Of a stretch of 31,527 bases of DNA, positions 20,352 through 30,824 are shown piece by piece. Every line of letters starts with the position of its first letter. Position 1 is the first letter of the stretch. The translations under genes and the position numbers were made by a program. The stretch lies in the NCBI GenBank assembly GCA_946803715.1, contig CAMPET010000147.1:43958-75484 (forward strand), in the 5' to 3' direction. Origin of the DNA: Beroe ovata (lineage: Eukaryota; Ctenophora; Nuda; Beroida; Beroidae). A model generated the notes under the pieces. That model was not told where the DNA came from. It ran no database searches and saw only the letters and a program-made list of their open reading frames with translations.

Positions 20352-23300
20352 ATGCTGTCATTATTCTACATCCCTGTTTTTATCTACGATCTTATCAGAG
20401 TCTATCTTCTACCACGAGAGGAGTCCATTCAACCCGATCATACAATTCATTCCAAAGAGATTGGTAATAAGCACGACTCCTCCAGCTCAAACAATTGCAA
20501 GGAGCATCAGATTGAGATCACTAGCTCCAAACCTCCTGAAGAACCCGATGAAAAGGAGTCGGAACCTTCTCCCATCGTAGCCTCAGATAATCAGGCTCCT
20601 TTACAAAAACCGCCAATCAAAACCGCAAAATCTGAAGGAAAAGCAAATCAACCAGGGCCATCACAGTCACGACCTGCGAGCTCCTCCAAAACCTACATCT
20701 CCATTGGAGATAGCGATGACAGTGATATCGATGACTATCTCAGTGACATTGTGTCTGTAACCCCCTCAAGTGTCAGTACTGTATCCCTCTCCGCGAGTGT
20801 GATTTCTGAGCGACATCGCGATAGTATCGATACGAAATCTGAAGATATGCCATCTGAAAAATGCGTCATTCCTACTCATCAGGAGGGGAATTTCCGTGAG
20901 AATGATCATGTGATGATTGTCGATGAAGATGACGATGATGTTTCATATTCTCAGATCATCAGTTCTCTACCACCGACAAACTCCTTTTCAACTTTATCAT
21001 CAGCTTCACCATCTCCTGAACCTCCGATAAGCGGATTCTCACCTTGCCGGAGACCAGTTGAAGTCACGTGTTCGTCGAGCAATCACGCTGTTGTGGATAG
21101 CATTGCTGCCACACACGTGGATACAGAGGATGATGTGGTTTCCAGGGAAACGACTCAGATGATTGGGAATCCCAAGTCAACCAATAATGAACGAGGTCAT
21201 GATGACTTCATGACGCGTGATGACCCTGTCCAATCTATCTCCCTGACCTCTATCAAAAGTATGTGAATTCCTTCCCTCCTTGACTTGTTTGTAATGTGAT
21301 TGATTGATGTACATGACTAGCATTTGATCTGCTGACATCTTTTCTTTCAGATTCTGGCATAGATAAGTATGCATCGAAGGAGCGTCAGAAAAGAAGGCGA
21401 TCGGACTTGGAATGGAATCAATACATGGAAAAGTGTATGCTAGCCGGTGAGTTGAAGTAAAAAAAGAGATGACTGATATCGACAATCTTCAGTACATGGC
21501 ACAAATCCTGAAATGGGGGTTGTGTGACATAATATGCTGCGTTAGATACATGCGTGACGGCTGACGCGTTATTCCCCTCAGGTGCCCGTACCAAGATTCT
21601 GAATTCGTTTCGGGATTGTTTCAAGGAAGCATCCGACAGTTACAGACTGTGTTGTGAGTTGCTCATAACGTTTGGTATAACTCATGCCAGCGGTAAAAGC
21701 GCTCTCCAGAAAGCTGCAGTTGAGGAGATCAAACTGTGGAAAGAAGACAATGTGGCGCCAAGGTAGTTAACCCTATGACACTTGCCCGTATAATCGTTGG
21801 CACCACTTTTCAGGACATCCCTCTTGACACCACTTCTATTTACTGTTTTGACACCATTCTCCGCGTTGACACCACTTTTTGCGCTCTTTCTATTGACACT
21901 GATGTTTCTGATGCCAGTCATCCTTCTCACAGACCCGGCATTTCTAACCAGTTGAAAGCACTGGATATCAGTTACCTCTGCAATGCCACACTTTTCCCTG
22001 CAATCAGTGCAGTGTTCGAACTCGAAACTATTCCTGCAGAAGGTATGTGATGTAAAGATACACTTTTTATCCGATATTATATTCAACTGATGCAGGAAAT
22101 GACAATCCTGAAAAACTTCATTTTTTATGATACAGAAGTCGTGTTGTTCATCAATGATAAGCTCGGTCACAAGAGAATGAAATATCTGAAACACATGGCC
22201 TTGATCATTACACACTTGAAGTTGCAGGTGAGGTGTCCTTCATATTCGACTCATTCCAGAAGATCTAGTACTTTAGGAATCAAGCTGAGCTTTGCAAATG
22301 CCACTCTATTTCAGGACCACTTTGATACAGCTGAGATTTTGCTTCCACTGTTGGGCATGGACAAATTGATGACACTAGAGGCATACCTCACAACCAGCCA
22401 GATCGCTGCATCCTTCGTTAGGTTAATATTGTGTGTATCATGATGAATTCATCCCACTCTCAGATGATACTATAGTTAGGCAGTCTTGCCACGATTTTCG
22501 CGTCTTGGTCAGTTATTGTGTTCCAATTTTTCGAAATTATTTCCAGATCTCTCGACGACCTTCTGGAACCACGGAGTGACAACCTAAACTCCCTTCTAGA
22601 CCATCTCAACGCGAACTTCAACTACAACCGGGAATCTGCTAATTTCAAATTCACATCGGAGCAGATTACCGGTCTGATCAAGAGAATGATTCAGAAACAC
22701 CAACTCTCCTCTAAAGATGCACCCAATGTTGATCTTAACAAATCTGTAAGTAATCTTAAGTCGCTGTTATACTGTAAGTATAAGAAGGGCTATAACGAAG
22801 ATTGGACAAGTTCTATCGTTGATTCGGTTAGTGGCTGTGATCTGTTGATAAAGGTCCTTTTTGAAGAACTTGCGTCGTATGAAGATTTTGAGTATGCAGC
22901 TCTCCTCTATGGCAAGCTCAATCGTCCTGATTTAATTTTGATACCGGAGAAACTTCATGGTCATTTGCAATCGAGATCAGTTAGTGTTGCTGAAGAAGAT
23001 AATCTGGCTGGTGCTTTAGAAGCTGAGTCGTATACTGACACCAAATCAACAAAATTGACACCAGCATCACCTGCATTATTGACACAAGGAAATGACAACT
23101 TACCAGCGGACCCTGTGTTGAAGGACGGTTACGTTTCACTTCCAGTTGGGGTGTCAATATACGATGTGTCAACAATCAACTCTCTGACGGTGTGTCAAGA
23201 TGTGCTGTCACGCGCTGGTGTCATCGGGTTTGACAGTGAATGGAAAGCACTTATTGATCCCACCAATCCATCTCCAGTAGCACTTATCCAGCTGGCTTCG

Positions 23301-24485
23301 TCCGACTCCTGTTTCCTATTAGATGTTGCTAGCCTGCTGGAATGTTGTAACGAAGCTGTCATCGGAGAATTCGCCAGAACCGTCTTCAGAGACGAGACCG
23401 TTGTTGTTGGTTATTCCCTTAGTCAAGATTTCGTCAAGTTACGAGAGACTATTCCTATTCTAAGCGAGGCTCTCACCACTCACACTGGTATTGTTGATCT
23501 GTCGGTAGCTCACAAAGTCCTCACCCGCGAGGAAAGGGTGATGAGATCACAGCTGATACGAGAATTGGTGAGCGAGGGGAAACCACTTCCCGACTCTGAC
23601 ACAATCAGTAAACAGACGGGTCTGGCCAGGTTGTGCGAAATGGTTTTCTCCCAACCTCTCGACAAAACATACCAAGTCTCGGATTGGACACGACGTCCTC
23701 TGCTCCCCGAGCAACGCATCTATGCAGCGCTCGATGCGTACATTCTACTCCCTCTGTATCACTCTTTGACGAGTAGATTCCACCCTACTCCGCTGCAAGA
23801 CCTCGCTGCTGAGGAGCCTATACATGAGCCTGAACACGTGACTTACATCCCTGCCTACTCCCAGCCCACACCAGTCCACCTGCTTCGTCTCGTGGTAGAT
23901 TTGCCCTGTCAGGGACTCGGGAAGAAGCTCAGACACGTCGGTATAGACTGTGTTATCCTGGAGGATAGACAGAGTATAGATGACGCTGCCAAGATATCGC
24001 TAGCGGAGGGCCGCATAATTCTCTCTCGGGGAGGAAACTGTGAGAAGTTGAGGAAGTTGACTGATCCGGGCCGGGTTTATAAGGTGGTGGGGAATAATGC
24101 GACGGACCAACTTGCGGAAATCCGACAACATTTCAACTTGGTAGTTACGGATGAAGATTTGTTTTCGCGGTGTGCGTTGTGTAACTGTCCTTATTTCGTG
24201 AAGTTAGCACCGGAAAAAGCTCGTTTACTCAAAGAAGCACAGGAACTTTACAACTCCAGCACAGTAGAGGAGCAATTTGAAGTGTTTGATCGCCGTCAGT
24301 CATGTGTTGAAACTATCCAAGTGACTTCAAATGGAACTACCCAATACGGAGTGAGATTGCAACTTGATAAAGTAAATATTAACAAGTTTTCGGAGGATAA
24401 GTTATTCTGGGGTTGTAATGATTGTGGCAAGATGTATTGGGATGGGTGCCACGTTAGAAACTTCAAGGAGAAGCACGATTTGTAA
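20352..24485 (+). CDS. EXD3: EXD3 / Mut-7 homolog 3'-5' exonuclease with long acidic N-terminal extension
   Basis: Family proteins join a DEDDy 3'-5' exonuclease to a Mut7-C domain; worm MUT-7 acts in small-RNA silencing of transposons. Seven exons agree in phase: 20352-21258, 21351-21446, 21582-21762, 21933-22042, 22136-22227, 22315-22421, 22547-24485, giving 1143 residues (human about 876). From residue 335 a helical region matches the EXD3 N-terminal half. The exonuclease has GFDSEW (D727, E729), GYSLSQDF (D792) and YAALDAY (Y890, D894), so the catalytic set is complete. Mut7-C follows (VVDLPCQGLGKKLRHVGID; EGRIILSRGG) with zinc-ribbon pairs C1040-x2-C1043 and C1121-x2-C1124. The first 334 residues are unlike EXD3: a hydrophobic start (MLSLFYIPVFIYDLIRVYLL), Ser/Asp-rich stretches resembling SUMO-interacting motifs (YISIGDSDDSD, VMIVDEDDDD) and a basic cluster KERQKRRRSD. 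Exons 1-2 might belong to another gene, but the splice phases fit one transcript. Confidence 0.85.
21786..21905. repeat. Degenerate TGACACCACTT motif cluster in EXD3 intron 3
   Basis: Between 21786 and 21905 the intron holds GGCACCACTTTT, TTGACACCACTTC, TTTGACACCATTC, GTTGACACCACTTTTT and TTGACACTG. This is the same core as the array at 26632-26832 in the LRR gene. It lies in the pyrimidine-rich half of the intron, near the 3' splice site at 21931-21932. Confidence 0.7.
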
Positions 24486-26507
24486 ACGTTGTTTGAGTTT
24501 TCCGTTCTATTTATTTTCATAGATTTGCTAGTAATGGTGTTCCTTTTGTTTGATATTACTAAATAACTAGAAAACAAGAGGTCGTATAGCTCATAGCTAT
24601 TTGTTTTTAAGTTATTTATACGGTCATTGAAATGTTCGTAACTTTTATTCATGATTTGTTTCAAGACTTCCCCCCATCTATCCCGCGGTTAATTGTGACA
24701 ATTGGCAATCTGTCTTTTGTGGAACGCGCGATACTTAATGTTCAACATCCTGTCGCGCTTTGGGTTATATTACTCTGCGCGCACAGATAACTAGTACGTA
24801 TGCGGCGCGGCGCCCTCCGTCAAATTAATTTCCGTTCAATTTATTCATACTACCTTTAATAATTAAAGTTTAATTGATCCTTCTTTGACACTTCATTGAT
24901 CGATTTCTGACTGAGAATCTATCCAGTAGCATGTTCAATTGTACAAGATACCGAGTGAGTGAGTACAGTTGATTAAATTGGAAATAGGGATTTTATTTAT
25001 TACTCGTTTTATGGCAAGCATTATGGATCCACGTTAAATCGCATCCTTTCTAAGATTTCGATTTGCTGCATTATTTTCACTCTGTTAAACCTAATGAGGT
25101 ACGATAAGTGTCCCACCCCTATAATAGTAGTAGATTAAGGTGTGAAATTTCATTGTTTAGCTACTCACTTTGTCAAAAAAAGTCGCATGTAGATTATATG
25201 AAGCATCAAAATACACAATGAATGTGCTTTCATTTGCACCCTATTTGACTTGTTATGATACATTCTCTTTTTCTGCTTGTTTGAGTGTAGCAGTATACGT
25301 TGCTCAAATTTCTGTCTTTCTCGTTTTTTATTAGCCATTAGGTCAACTTTCTCTGTATACACTATACAGTTTGCATCGGCACAAATTTCCTTTTACGAGT
25401 GAATCTCTCAAAGTTGTGAGGGCTTCATACCCACGTAGTTACACAATATGCTGATGCATTTAAAGGGAAAGTTCCCGTTTCGCGTTAATTGCAGCTCCTT
25501 TATAATACTGTTAATTGCGGGTTGAGCTGTTAGGTTACGTGTCAAATTTCACACCAACATTCCCTGTCTGTAATGTGATATTTTTGAATTCATTCCCCGA
25601 GTATGAGTCTTTCTCGTTCATATGCTACTCTGATCTGTGATTGTGTACAGTGTATAGCTGTAGGAATTAGGGTAGAAATTAGGGTAGGAATTAGGGTAGG
25701 TACTGCATGATCCGCAATCTGCTTCCTGTGCTGCTTGTATGCACTATGTACAATGTGTGTATAATGTATATTGATGTGTACATTGTTTACAGAGTGATTT
25801 GGGTACTCTATGAATGAAAGACACATTCAACAATGTGCCCAATTGTTTGGCTAGATAAAATGTTTCGATTGTGTGCTCCTATCCACTTACTAACTCGTTT
25901 TGGATTCCCCTCTGCTTGTCATTATAAACATGCTTTGTAAGCTTCGTACAATTCCGCACTACATTTTGTTTCCAAACCGCTTGTTGCCTCTGTACATATA
26001 CAATATACATTGTACAAAAGCAACAATCCATACCTTTACCCTCACTTCACACCTATGTTGCTCCAATGCGCAGTAATGAATCCCATGATTCTTGGAATTT
26101 CGCCAAGTTGAAGTTAATCAGATCTGCATATATCTGTTATTCGATACACCCAATTCATTTCGTTTTACATCTTGTTCTGTTACGCGGTATAAAAAAGATG
26201 CTTCTTTTGGCTCACACTTATCGCTTGTTCCTTAGGTAATATAGGATAGTTGATAACACAATAGCCGTGAATCTCGTATAATATCAATGTATCTTGAGTA
26301 TTCATTGAAAATCAGATGAGACGCCTTGCTTGTTACTTTTTACCATTAACACGCACAGTTGACTATATGAATACATATACTTGATTTTGTAGCTCGTTTC
26401 ATATCAGTACTATTTTGCCGCTTTCAGTTTTACTCTCATCTCAACTTCTGATTGCTCCTTTATTCCCACTCATATTTCCATTTTCCTGATCACTCTAGTT
26501 ATGAACA
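24486..26507. other. Two-kilobase non-coding spacer
   Basis: No coding region was recognised on either strand; the open frames here are short and low-complexity. A CG-rich patch at about 24723-24825 (GGAACGCGCGATAC, CTCTGCGCGCACAG, GGCGCGGCGCCC) recalls the CG-rich blocks elsewhere. The rest is AT-rich, with GTACAATGTGTGTATAATGT-type dinucleotide-rich tracts near 25740-25800. Confidence 0.55.
25661..25700. repeat. Interstitial telomere-like GAATTAGGGTA repeat
   Basis: Three copies of a 12-13-bp unit (GGAATTAGGGTA, GAAATTAGGGTA, GGAATTAGGGTA) follow each other. Each contains TTAGGG, the metazoan telomere hexamer. The spacing differs from a true telomere array, so it may be a simple repeat. 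Confidence 0.75.
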
Positions 26508-28344
26508 ATGCATAATGTGAGTGGCTGGCTACCATCGCTCCTGCTCCTTACCTTGCCCTTCTACACCTTGACTGAATCAGGTATAATCGGGAACTTCATC
26601 CTTACACCACTTTAATGTTACACTACTTTACACAGACACAACTTTCTCTCTGACACCACTTTTCTCAGACACAACATTCTCTCTGACACCACTTTTCTCT
26701 GACACATCATTCTCTCTGACACCACTTTTATCTGACACAACATTCTCTCTGACACCACTTCACTCTGACACCACTTCACTCTGACACCACTTTTCTCTGA
26801 CACCATTTCACTCTGACACCTCTCTCTCTCAGATTTATACGAGAGCGTATCATGTGGCACACTGCTGGGCGACCACCGTTACTGCCTGGACTACTCTAAC
26901 GCAGACTTGACCGAGCCACCAGTCGGGTGGAATATCACCACCATACTGTATGTAAAAACAAGGAAATATCTTACAAAAGAGGCAGGTTTCAAAGCGAGAA
27001 GCTTTCTATGTAAATAATGTTTTTATAATTTTCCAGGGATCTCAGTGCAAATAGAATAGAGCTGATTGATGGAACGCGATTTCAAGACCAGATATTGCTC
27101 GTGGAATTGTAAGTTCTATCCTGAAATCCATACTAGCATTCCTGAGATTCCAATTAAAATCTTTGAGTGCTTTTTAATGGTGTCAATAAATAAAGTTAGT
27201 AATCCACAGTAATATAAACCAGTTGTCATCCTCAGAGACCTATCGAATAACCAAATAAAGACTATCGACGTGAGAGCTTTACAGAATTTGAAAAATCTCA
27301 AAGAGCTGAAACTGGGGAATAACGATTTTGTGTGTGACAACTCTATCTGCCCTTTACACAGCTGGCTGAAAGCGTTAGTCATTTCCACCCAGATAACGCA
27401 TTGGTTTCTATGGTAGCGCTATGGTATCCATGGTATTAGTAACGCGATGATGTCTTATACCGACGCGATGCCATATCTCTAGTAACGCATGAGATTCCAT
27501 GGATTCGTGCGAATTTTCAATAACGAGTGTCATTCTTCGTCAGGAACGAGCACAAAGTTGCTGACATCGACCTTGTAATATGTTCATCCCCTACTGAAAA
27601 CGAGGGGAGGAGAGTTATTGATGTTGATACCTCATTTCTTTGTCGTGAGTTGGGGAAACATGTTCGTGTTCCATGGTCATTCGATACCGGTATTTGGGAG
27701 TGATGGTCAGGAAATTATCAGAGGTATTGAAATTTTCAGAGGAATTATATTTCAGGAAACGTGTCGCTGAATCACGGATTCGAAATAAACACAGGTCCGT
27801 TTTTCAAATGAGTAGCACCATCATAATTCAATTTCAAAGCATATCACCGTTATGTGATACGTAACTCTAATTGTGACCCGAACGAACTCCCTGATGACCC
27901 CACAACTCCCCAGGAACTGTTTTCATGATTTGGATCGTAGTTCCCATCCTCATCACATGCCTCACCGCCCTCTACATCGTGGTTAACGGGAACAACAGAT
28001 TCGGTCGCACAATCCGGGCTTCGCTCTGGTCGTGCTGCAGGGGTGTATTCCCAACGGGTCGCCCATCTAGCCTAGCTGTGTGGGCTGCCACTTCTGACGA
28101 GCGGGAGCAGCCCACAGCCCAATCCCCCAACCTAACCCCAGACTTTGAGTTGGAGACAACTCCCATGTCATCCTCCGCTGCCCCGAGCATGGGGGAAGAT
28201 GCACAGTACCTCGCACCCGTGGAGAGCGTCCAAGGGGAGGGAGATGAGGGTGGGAGAGAGGGCAGGGAGGGGAGGAGAGTGGAGATCCATGATGTGGTGC
28301 CGGGACCATCCTCCAATGGAACAATCACTATCAGTTCATCATGA
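26508..28344 (+). CDS. Short leucine-rich-repeat type I membrane protein
   Basis: Six exons agree in phase: 26508-26580, 26833-26947, 27037-27108, 27236-27373, 27544-27644, 27914-28344, giving 309 residues. Residues 1-24 (MHNVSGWLPSLLLLTLPFYT) look like a signal peptide. A two-cysteine N-terminal cap leads to two to three LRRs with the LxLxxNxI pattern (ILDLSANRIELID, LVELDLSNNQIKTID, LKELKLGNNDF). Next comes an LRRCT-like cap with four cysteines (FVCDNSICPLHSWLKA ... VICSS ... SFLCR). A transmembrane segment follows at about 171-190 (MIWIVVPILITCLTALYIVV). The tail of about 115 residues is Pro/Ser/Glu/Gly-rich and ends TITISSS, with no known domain. It suggests a small cell-surface binding or adhesion protein; I cannot name the orthologue. 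The second of two overlapping ATGs (ATGAACAATGCATAATG) is used; the first gives only four codons. Confidence 0.85.
26632..26832. repeat. TGACACCACTTTTCTC minisatellite in LRR-gene intron 1
   Basis: About a dozen imperfect copies of a 13-18-bp unit, (CT)CTGACACCACTTT or CTGACACAACATT, fill the 3' part of intron 1 up to its AG at 26831-26832. The array thus supplies the polypyrimidine tract of this 3' splice site. On the minus strand it reads as an 80-codon repetitive frame, which I consider non-coding. Confidence 0.9.
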
Positions 28345-28989
28345 TGTGTCACAGTCGCAATGGTGTAGACTTAGAAACCACATGCCCAACTTCACTCTGT
28401 TCACAATCGTGGTGTTTTGTATATCTATGAGGTATGTGTTTGGGTTTTTCATTTTTCAGTATTCCGTGTTGAAAGGATTCGAAAATGATCCAATGAGTAG
28501 AACTAGAAATAGAATGATCCATTGATCGATTGATCGAATGGGTACTTGTTAGAATCCAAAGCAAAGAGTAGAACTTCAACTAGAATCTCAATCATTATCA
28601 CTATTTTCCGGATAAACCCAGACCACTTTCACTTTCAGTTTTTATCCATTTCACATTTATTAGAATTAATAAGATTATTTTTATTCTTCTTCATGTTAGA
28701 TATTACTTAACATCTAGCTACACTTAACATAACACGATTGATCATGATCAATGATCATGCATGATCATTTTGCTATCATTATCAAAATTTGTGACAGCAA
28801 AAATTTTACGATAAAGATCGCTTGCACAGTCACACTTTAGCTTTTAAATTGCCTTTGTTTTATCATTTATTATCTTTATTGCACTTGTAGATTGCTATGC
28901 TAATTGCTAGCGCGGTTGCCGGCCATTGCCCAATGCAAGGCCCCTCTGTGCTCTGACTCGACGCTAACCTTCACCGTTGTTGCCGGATG

Positions 28990-29024
28990 TTATCTGTCCA
29001 CTAGACTGTTTCTTGCGCGCGCAA
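28990..29024. repeat. Third copy of the CG-rich hairpin motif (single arm)
   Basis: TATCTGTCCACTAGACTG then TTTCTTGCGCGCGCAA, preceded by TTGCCGGATGT. It includes the GACTG lost from the left arm at 4348, but no nearby right arm was found. It shows that the element is dispersed and not only part of the 3.5-kb duplication. Confidence 0.65.
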
Positions 29025-29171
29025 TGTACTCTGAATCTTGTCGGACGATACCAGACCGCTGATGCAAGCCGCGAGGCGGCTTGCGTCTGTCTGAGAATAA
29101 GTTTGCGCCGCGCGCAACGAAATTCCCGACAGGGTCTATCATCGATCGACAATCTCAATCCTGCATGGCGT

Positions 29172-29291
29172 TGTAGGATTTTACCCTACCGTCGCGTCGG
29201 TGCGCGCGATTAAATTTTCAATCCGCCCCGACGGATCAATCCCCTTGCCAGGGATAAAATCCCGCCAGATAGGGTAGGGTGAAATCCTACA
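29172..29291. repeat. 19-bp inverted repeat flanking an 82-bp spacer
   Basis: TGTAGGATTTTACCCTACC (29172-29190) and GGTAGGGTGAAATCCTACA (29273-29291) are reverse complements with one mismatch. GCATGGCG occurs beside both arms as a direct repeat. The spacer is CG-rich. The arrangement suits a tiny MITE or a foldback unit. Confidence 0.75.
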
Positions 29292-30341
29292 ATGCATGGC
29301 GCTGCATGCTGCACACTGCGTGATCGTGACGCGGCCCGCCGGCCCGGATATGGATCGCGGACCCAAATTTACTCTGCGCGCGCTGCAGCCTGCACGTCTC
29401 CTTTTTATATTACGACTTTTCAGATCATGATCACAGATGATCCGATCAGTATCACTGGATAGATAAAAGCAATAAGAGAATAAGTTCGCGCCGCGCGCGA
29501 AACGAATTAGTCCTCGACAAATCGCGCGGCCGCCCAGTTGTCTGGCGATGCTAGAAATAGCTTCTATTCATTCAACTTCAAGTGGTTGTGATACAGTACT
29601 CATCGGATATGACAGGGGATAGAAATTTTAGAACAATGGTCAACAGCAACAGATCAGTCACTTGGTACCTACCTGGAACAAAATGCAGTCATTGGCAAAA
29701 CAGTCGATTCCCACGTTTTCTAAAACATAATTCTTTGAAGGAGCCCTGTCACAGTGTTTTTGGTCATTTCTTCAAACTGCCAACTAAAGCTGTTGATGAT
29801 TTTTCAAGTTGACCTTTGTTTAAGTGCACTGCTTTTCTTGACATAGTAAAGGTTTCACTATACTGTGCATCCAAGGAAATAAACTTAAAGGAAAAGCAAC
29901 AGCTCAAGAAAAATATGACTAGTTACCATTACTTAATGGGTTTCCCCATCAGCAGAAAGAGAGCAACATATTAACGTAATGGATGTAGCGTCTTAACAGA
30001 TGAGCTCTCTGATCTCATGCACGTGCAACCTCTTTGCTGCCATAGCAATGAGCACAGATTGTTAAATGTAGAATTGTGTCACTTGTCTGCAAAGTCGCCT
30101 GTCTACTAAGTCACAAAAGACGCACACAATTTTTTTAGTATTTTTGAGTAAGTATTCCACACAGTTGTGTATAGGACTAAAATATTACCTTGTTTTCTTC
30201 CTTGTTACTGTGTATAAGCAACCATAATTTGTTATCATTGTCATTAACTTTTATGTAGATTTAAGGATACCCTTTAAGCTGTCCTAACTTCCAGTTAGGA
30301 ATTCCTCATTCCTAATTCCTAGGTGAAGTTCTGTTTGAAAG

Positions 30342-30401
30342 GGTGAGGTTCTTGGAAATAGTGGGAGGTTCTTAAAAATAGTGAGGTTCTTGAAAATAGT
30401 G
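30342..30401. repeat. Three-copy GAGGTTCTTGAAAATAGTG repeat
   Basis: Three tandem imperfect units of 18-21 bp. A 7-bp hairpin (TCCTAACTTCCAGTTAGGA) and TAATTCCTAGG words lie just upstream at about 30282-30332. No function is seen. Confidence 0.75.
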
Positions 30402-30824
30402 TGTAAATCAGAGCAGTCTGTAGTATTAAACACTGTCAACTTGTGGCCAAGTTTTGTGAGGTTTGGTCACGTCTGCATCCATGATCTCAACTCTCAAGTC
30501 CCCTGATTTGAGTATTGAGTATCACATACATATGTTAAAAATGATTTTTAGAGAGGAAGCCAAATTTCACCGTTTTCCTGCTGAAAGCACCAAATTGTAA
30601 ATTCCACAGCTACAAGTATAAGCCTCAGACAATATTTGCCACAGACATATTTGTCATTAGTATCTTATAGCCTTGGATGTTTCATCAAGTGTTCCACAAT
30701 ATATTGACGTGAATTGTGCAATGACCAATTATACATTTACAGTAGGTGGAACTGTAAGGGAACTAAATTTCACAGGTGTTACATAATTCCCTTCCTATTT
30801 AGTTAGCACCTTCTCATATAGGCA

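Larger units (their letters stand above)
28345..30824. other. Repeat-rich spacer between LRR and zinc-knuckle genes
   Basis: No gene was recognised. It contains GATC-rich palindromic words (28505-28540; TGATCATGATCAATGATCATG at about 28739-28768), a CG-rich block (28985-29530) with the hairpin motif at 28990 and an inverted repeat at 29172/29273, and a short tandem repeat at 30342. Around 29360-29430 the sequence GACCCAAATTTACTCTGCGC resembles 4176-4215 and 7789-7830, so this block is a dispersed relative of the CG-rich part of the duplicated segments. Confidence 0.6.

Noticed and set aside
22090-22135. Extension of EXD3 exon 5 leftwards to the ATG at 22090
   Set aside because: Joining at the GATGCAG acceptor breaks the phase and gives a stop; the TACAG acceptor at 22131-22135 keeps phase and aligns with EXD3.
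21682-22215. Minus-strand frame of 177 codons
   Set aside because: It crosses EXD3 exons and introns; its repetitive part comes from the TGACACC motif cluster read backwards.
26618-26860. Minus-strand repetitive frame (VVSERMLC-type units)
   Set aside because: It is the reverse reading of the intronic minisatellite in the LRR gene.
27972-28352. Minus-strand and alternative plus frames over the LRR-gene tail
   Set aside because: Composition-driven open frames in Gly/Glu-rich coding DNA; the plus frame ending at 28344 continues in phase from the membrane exon.
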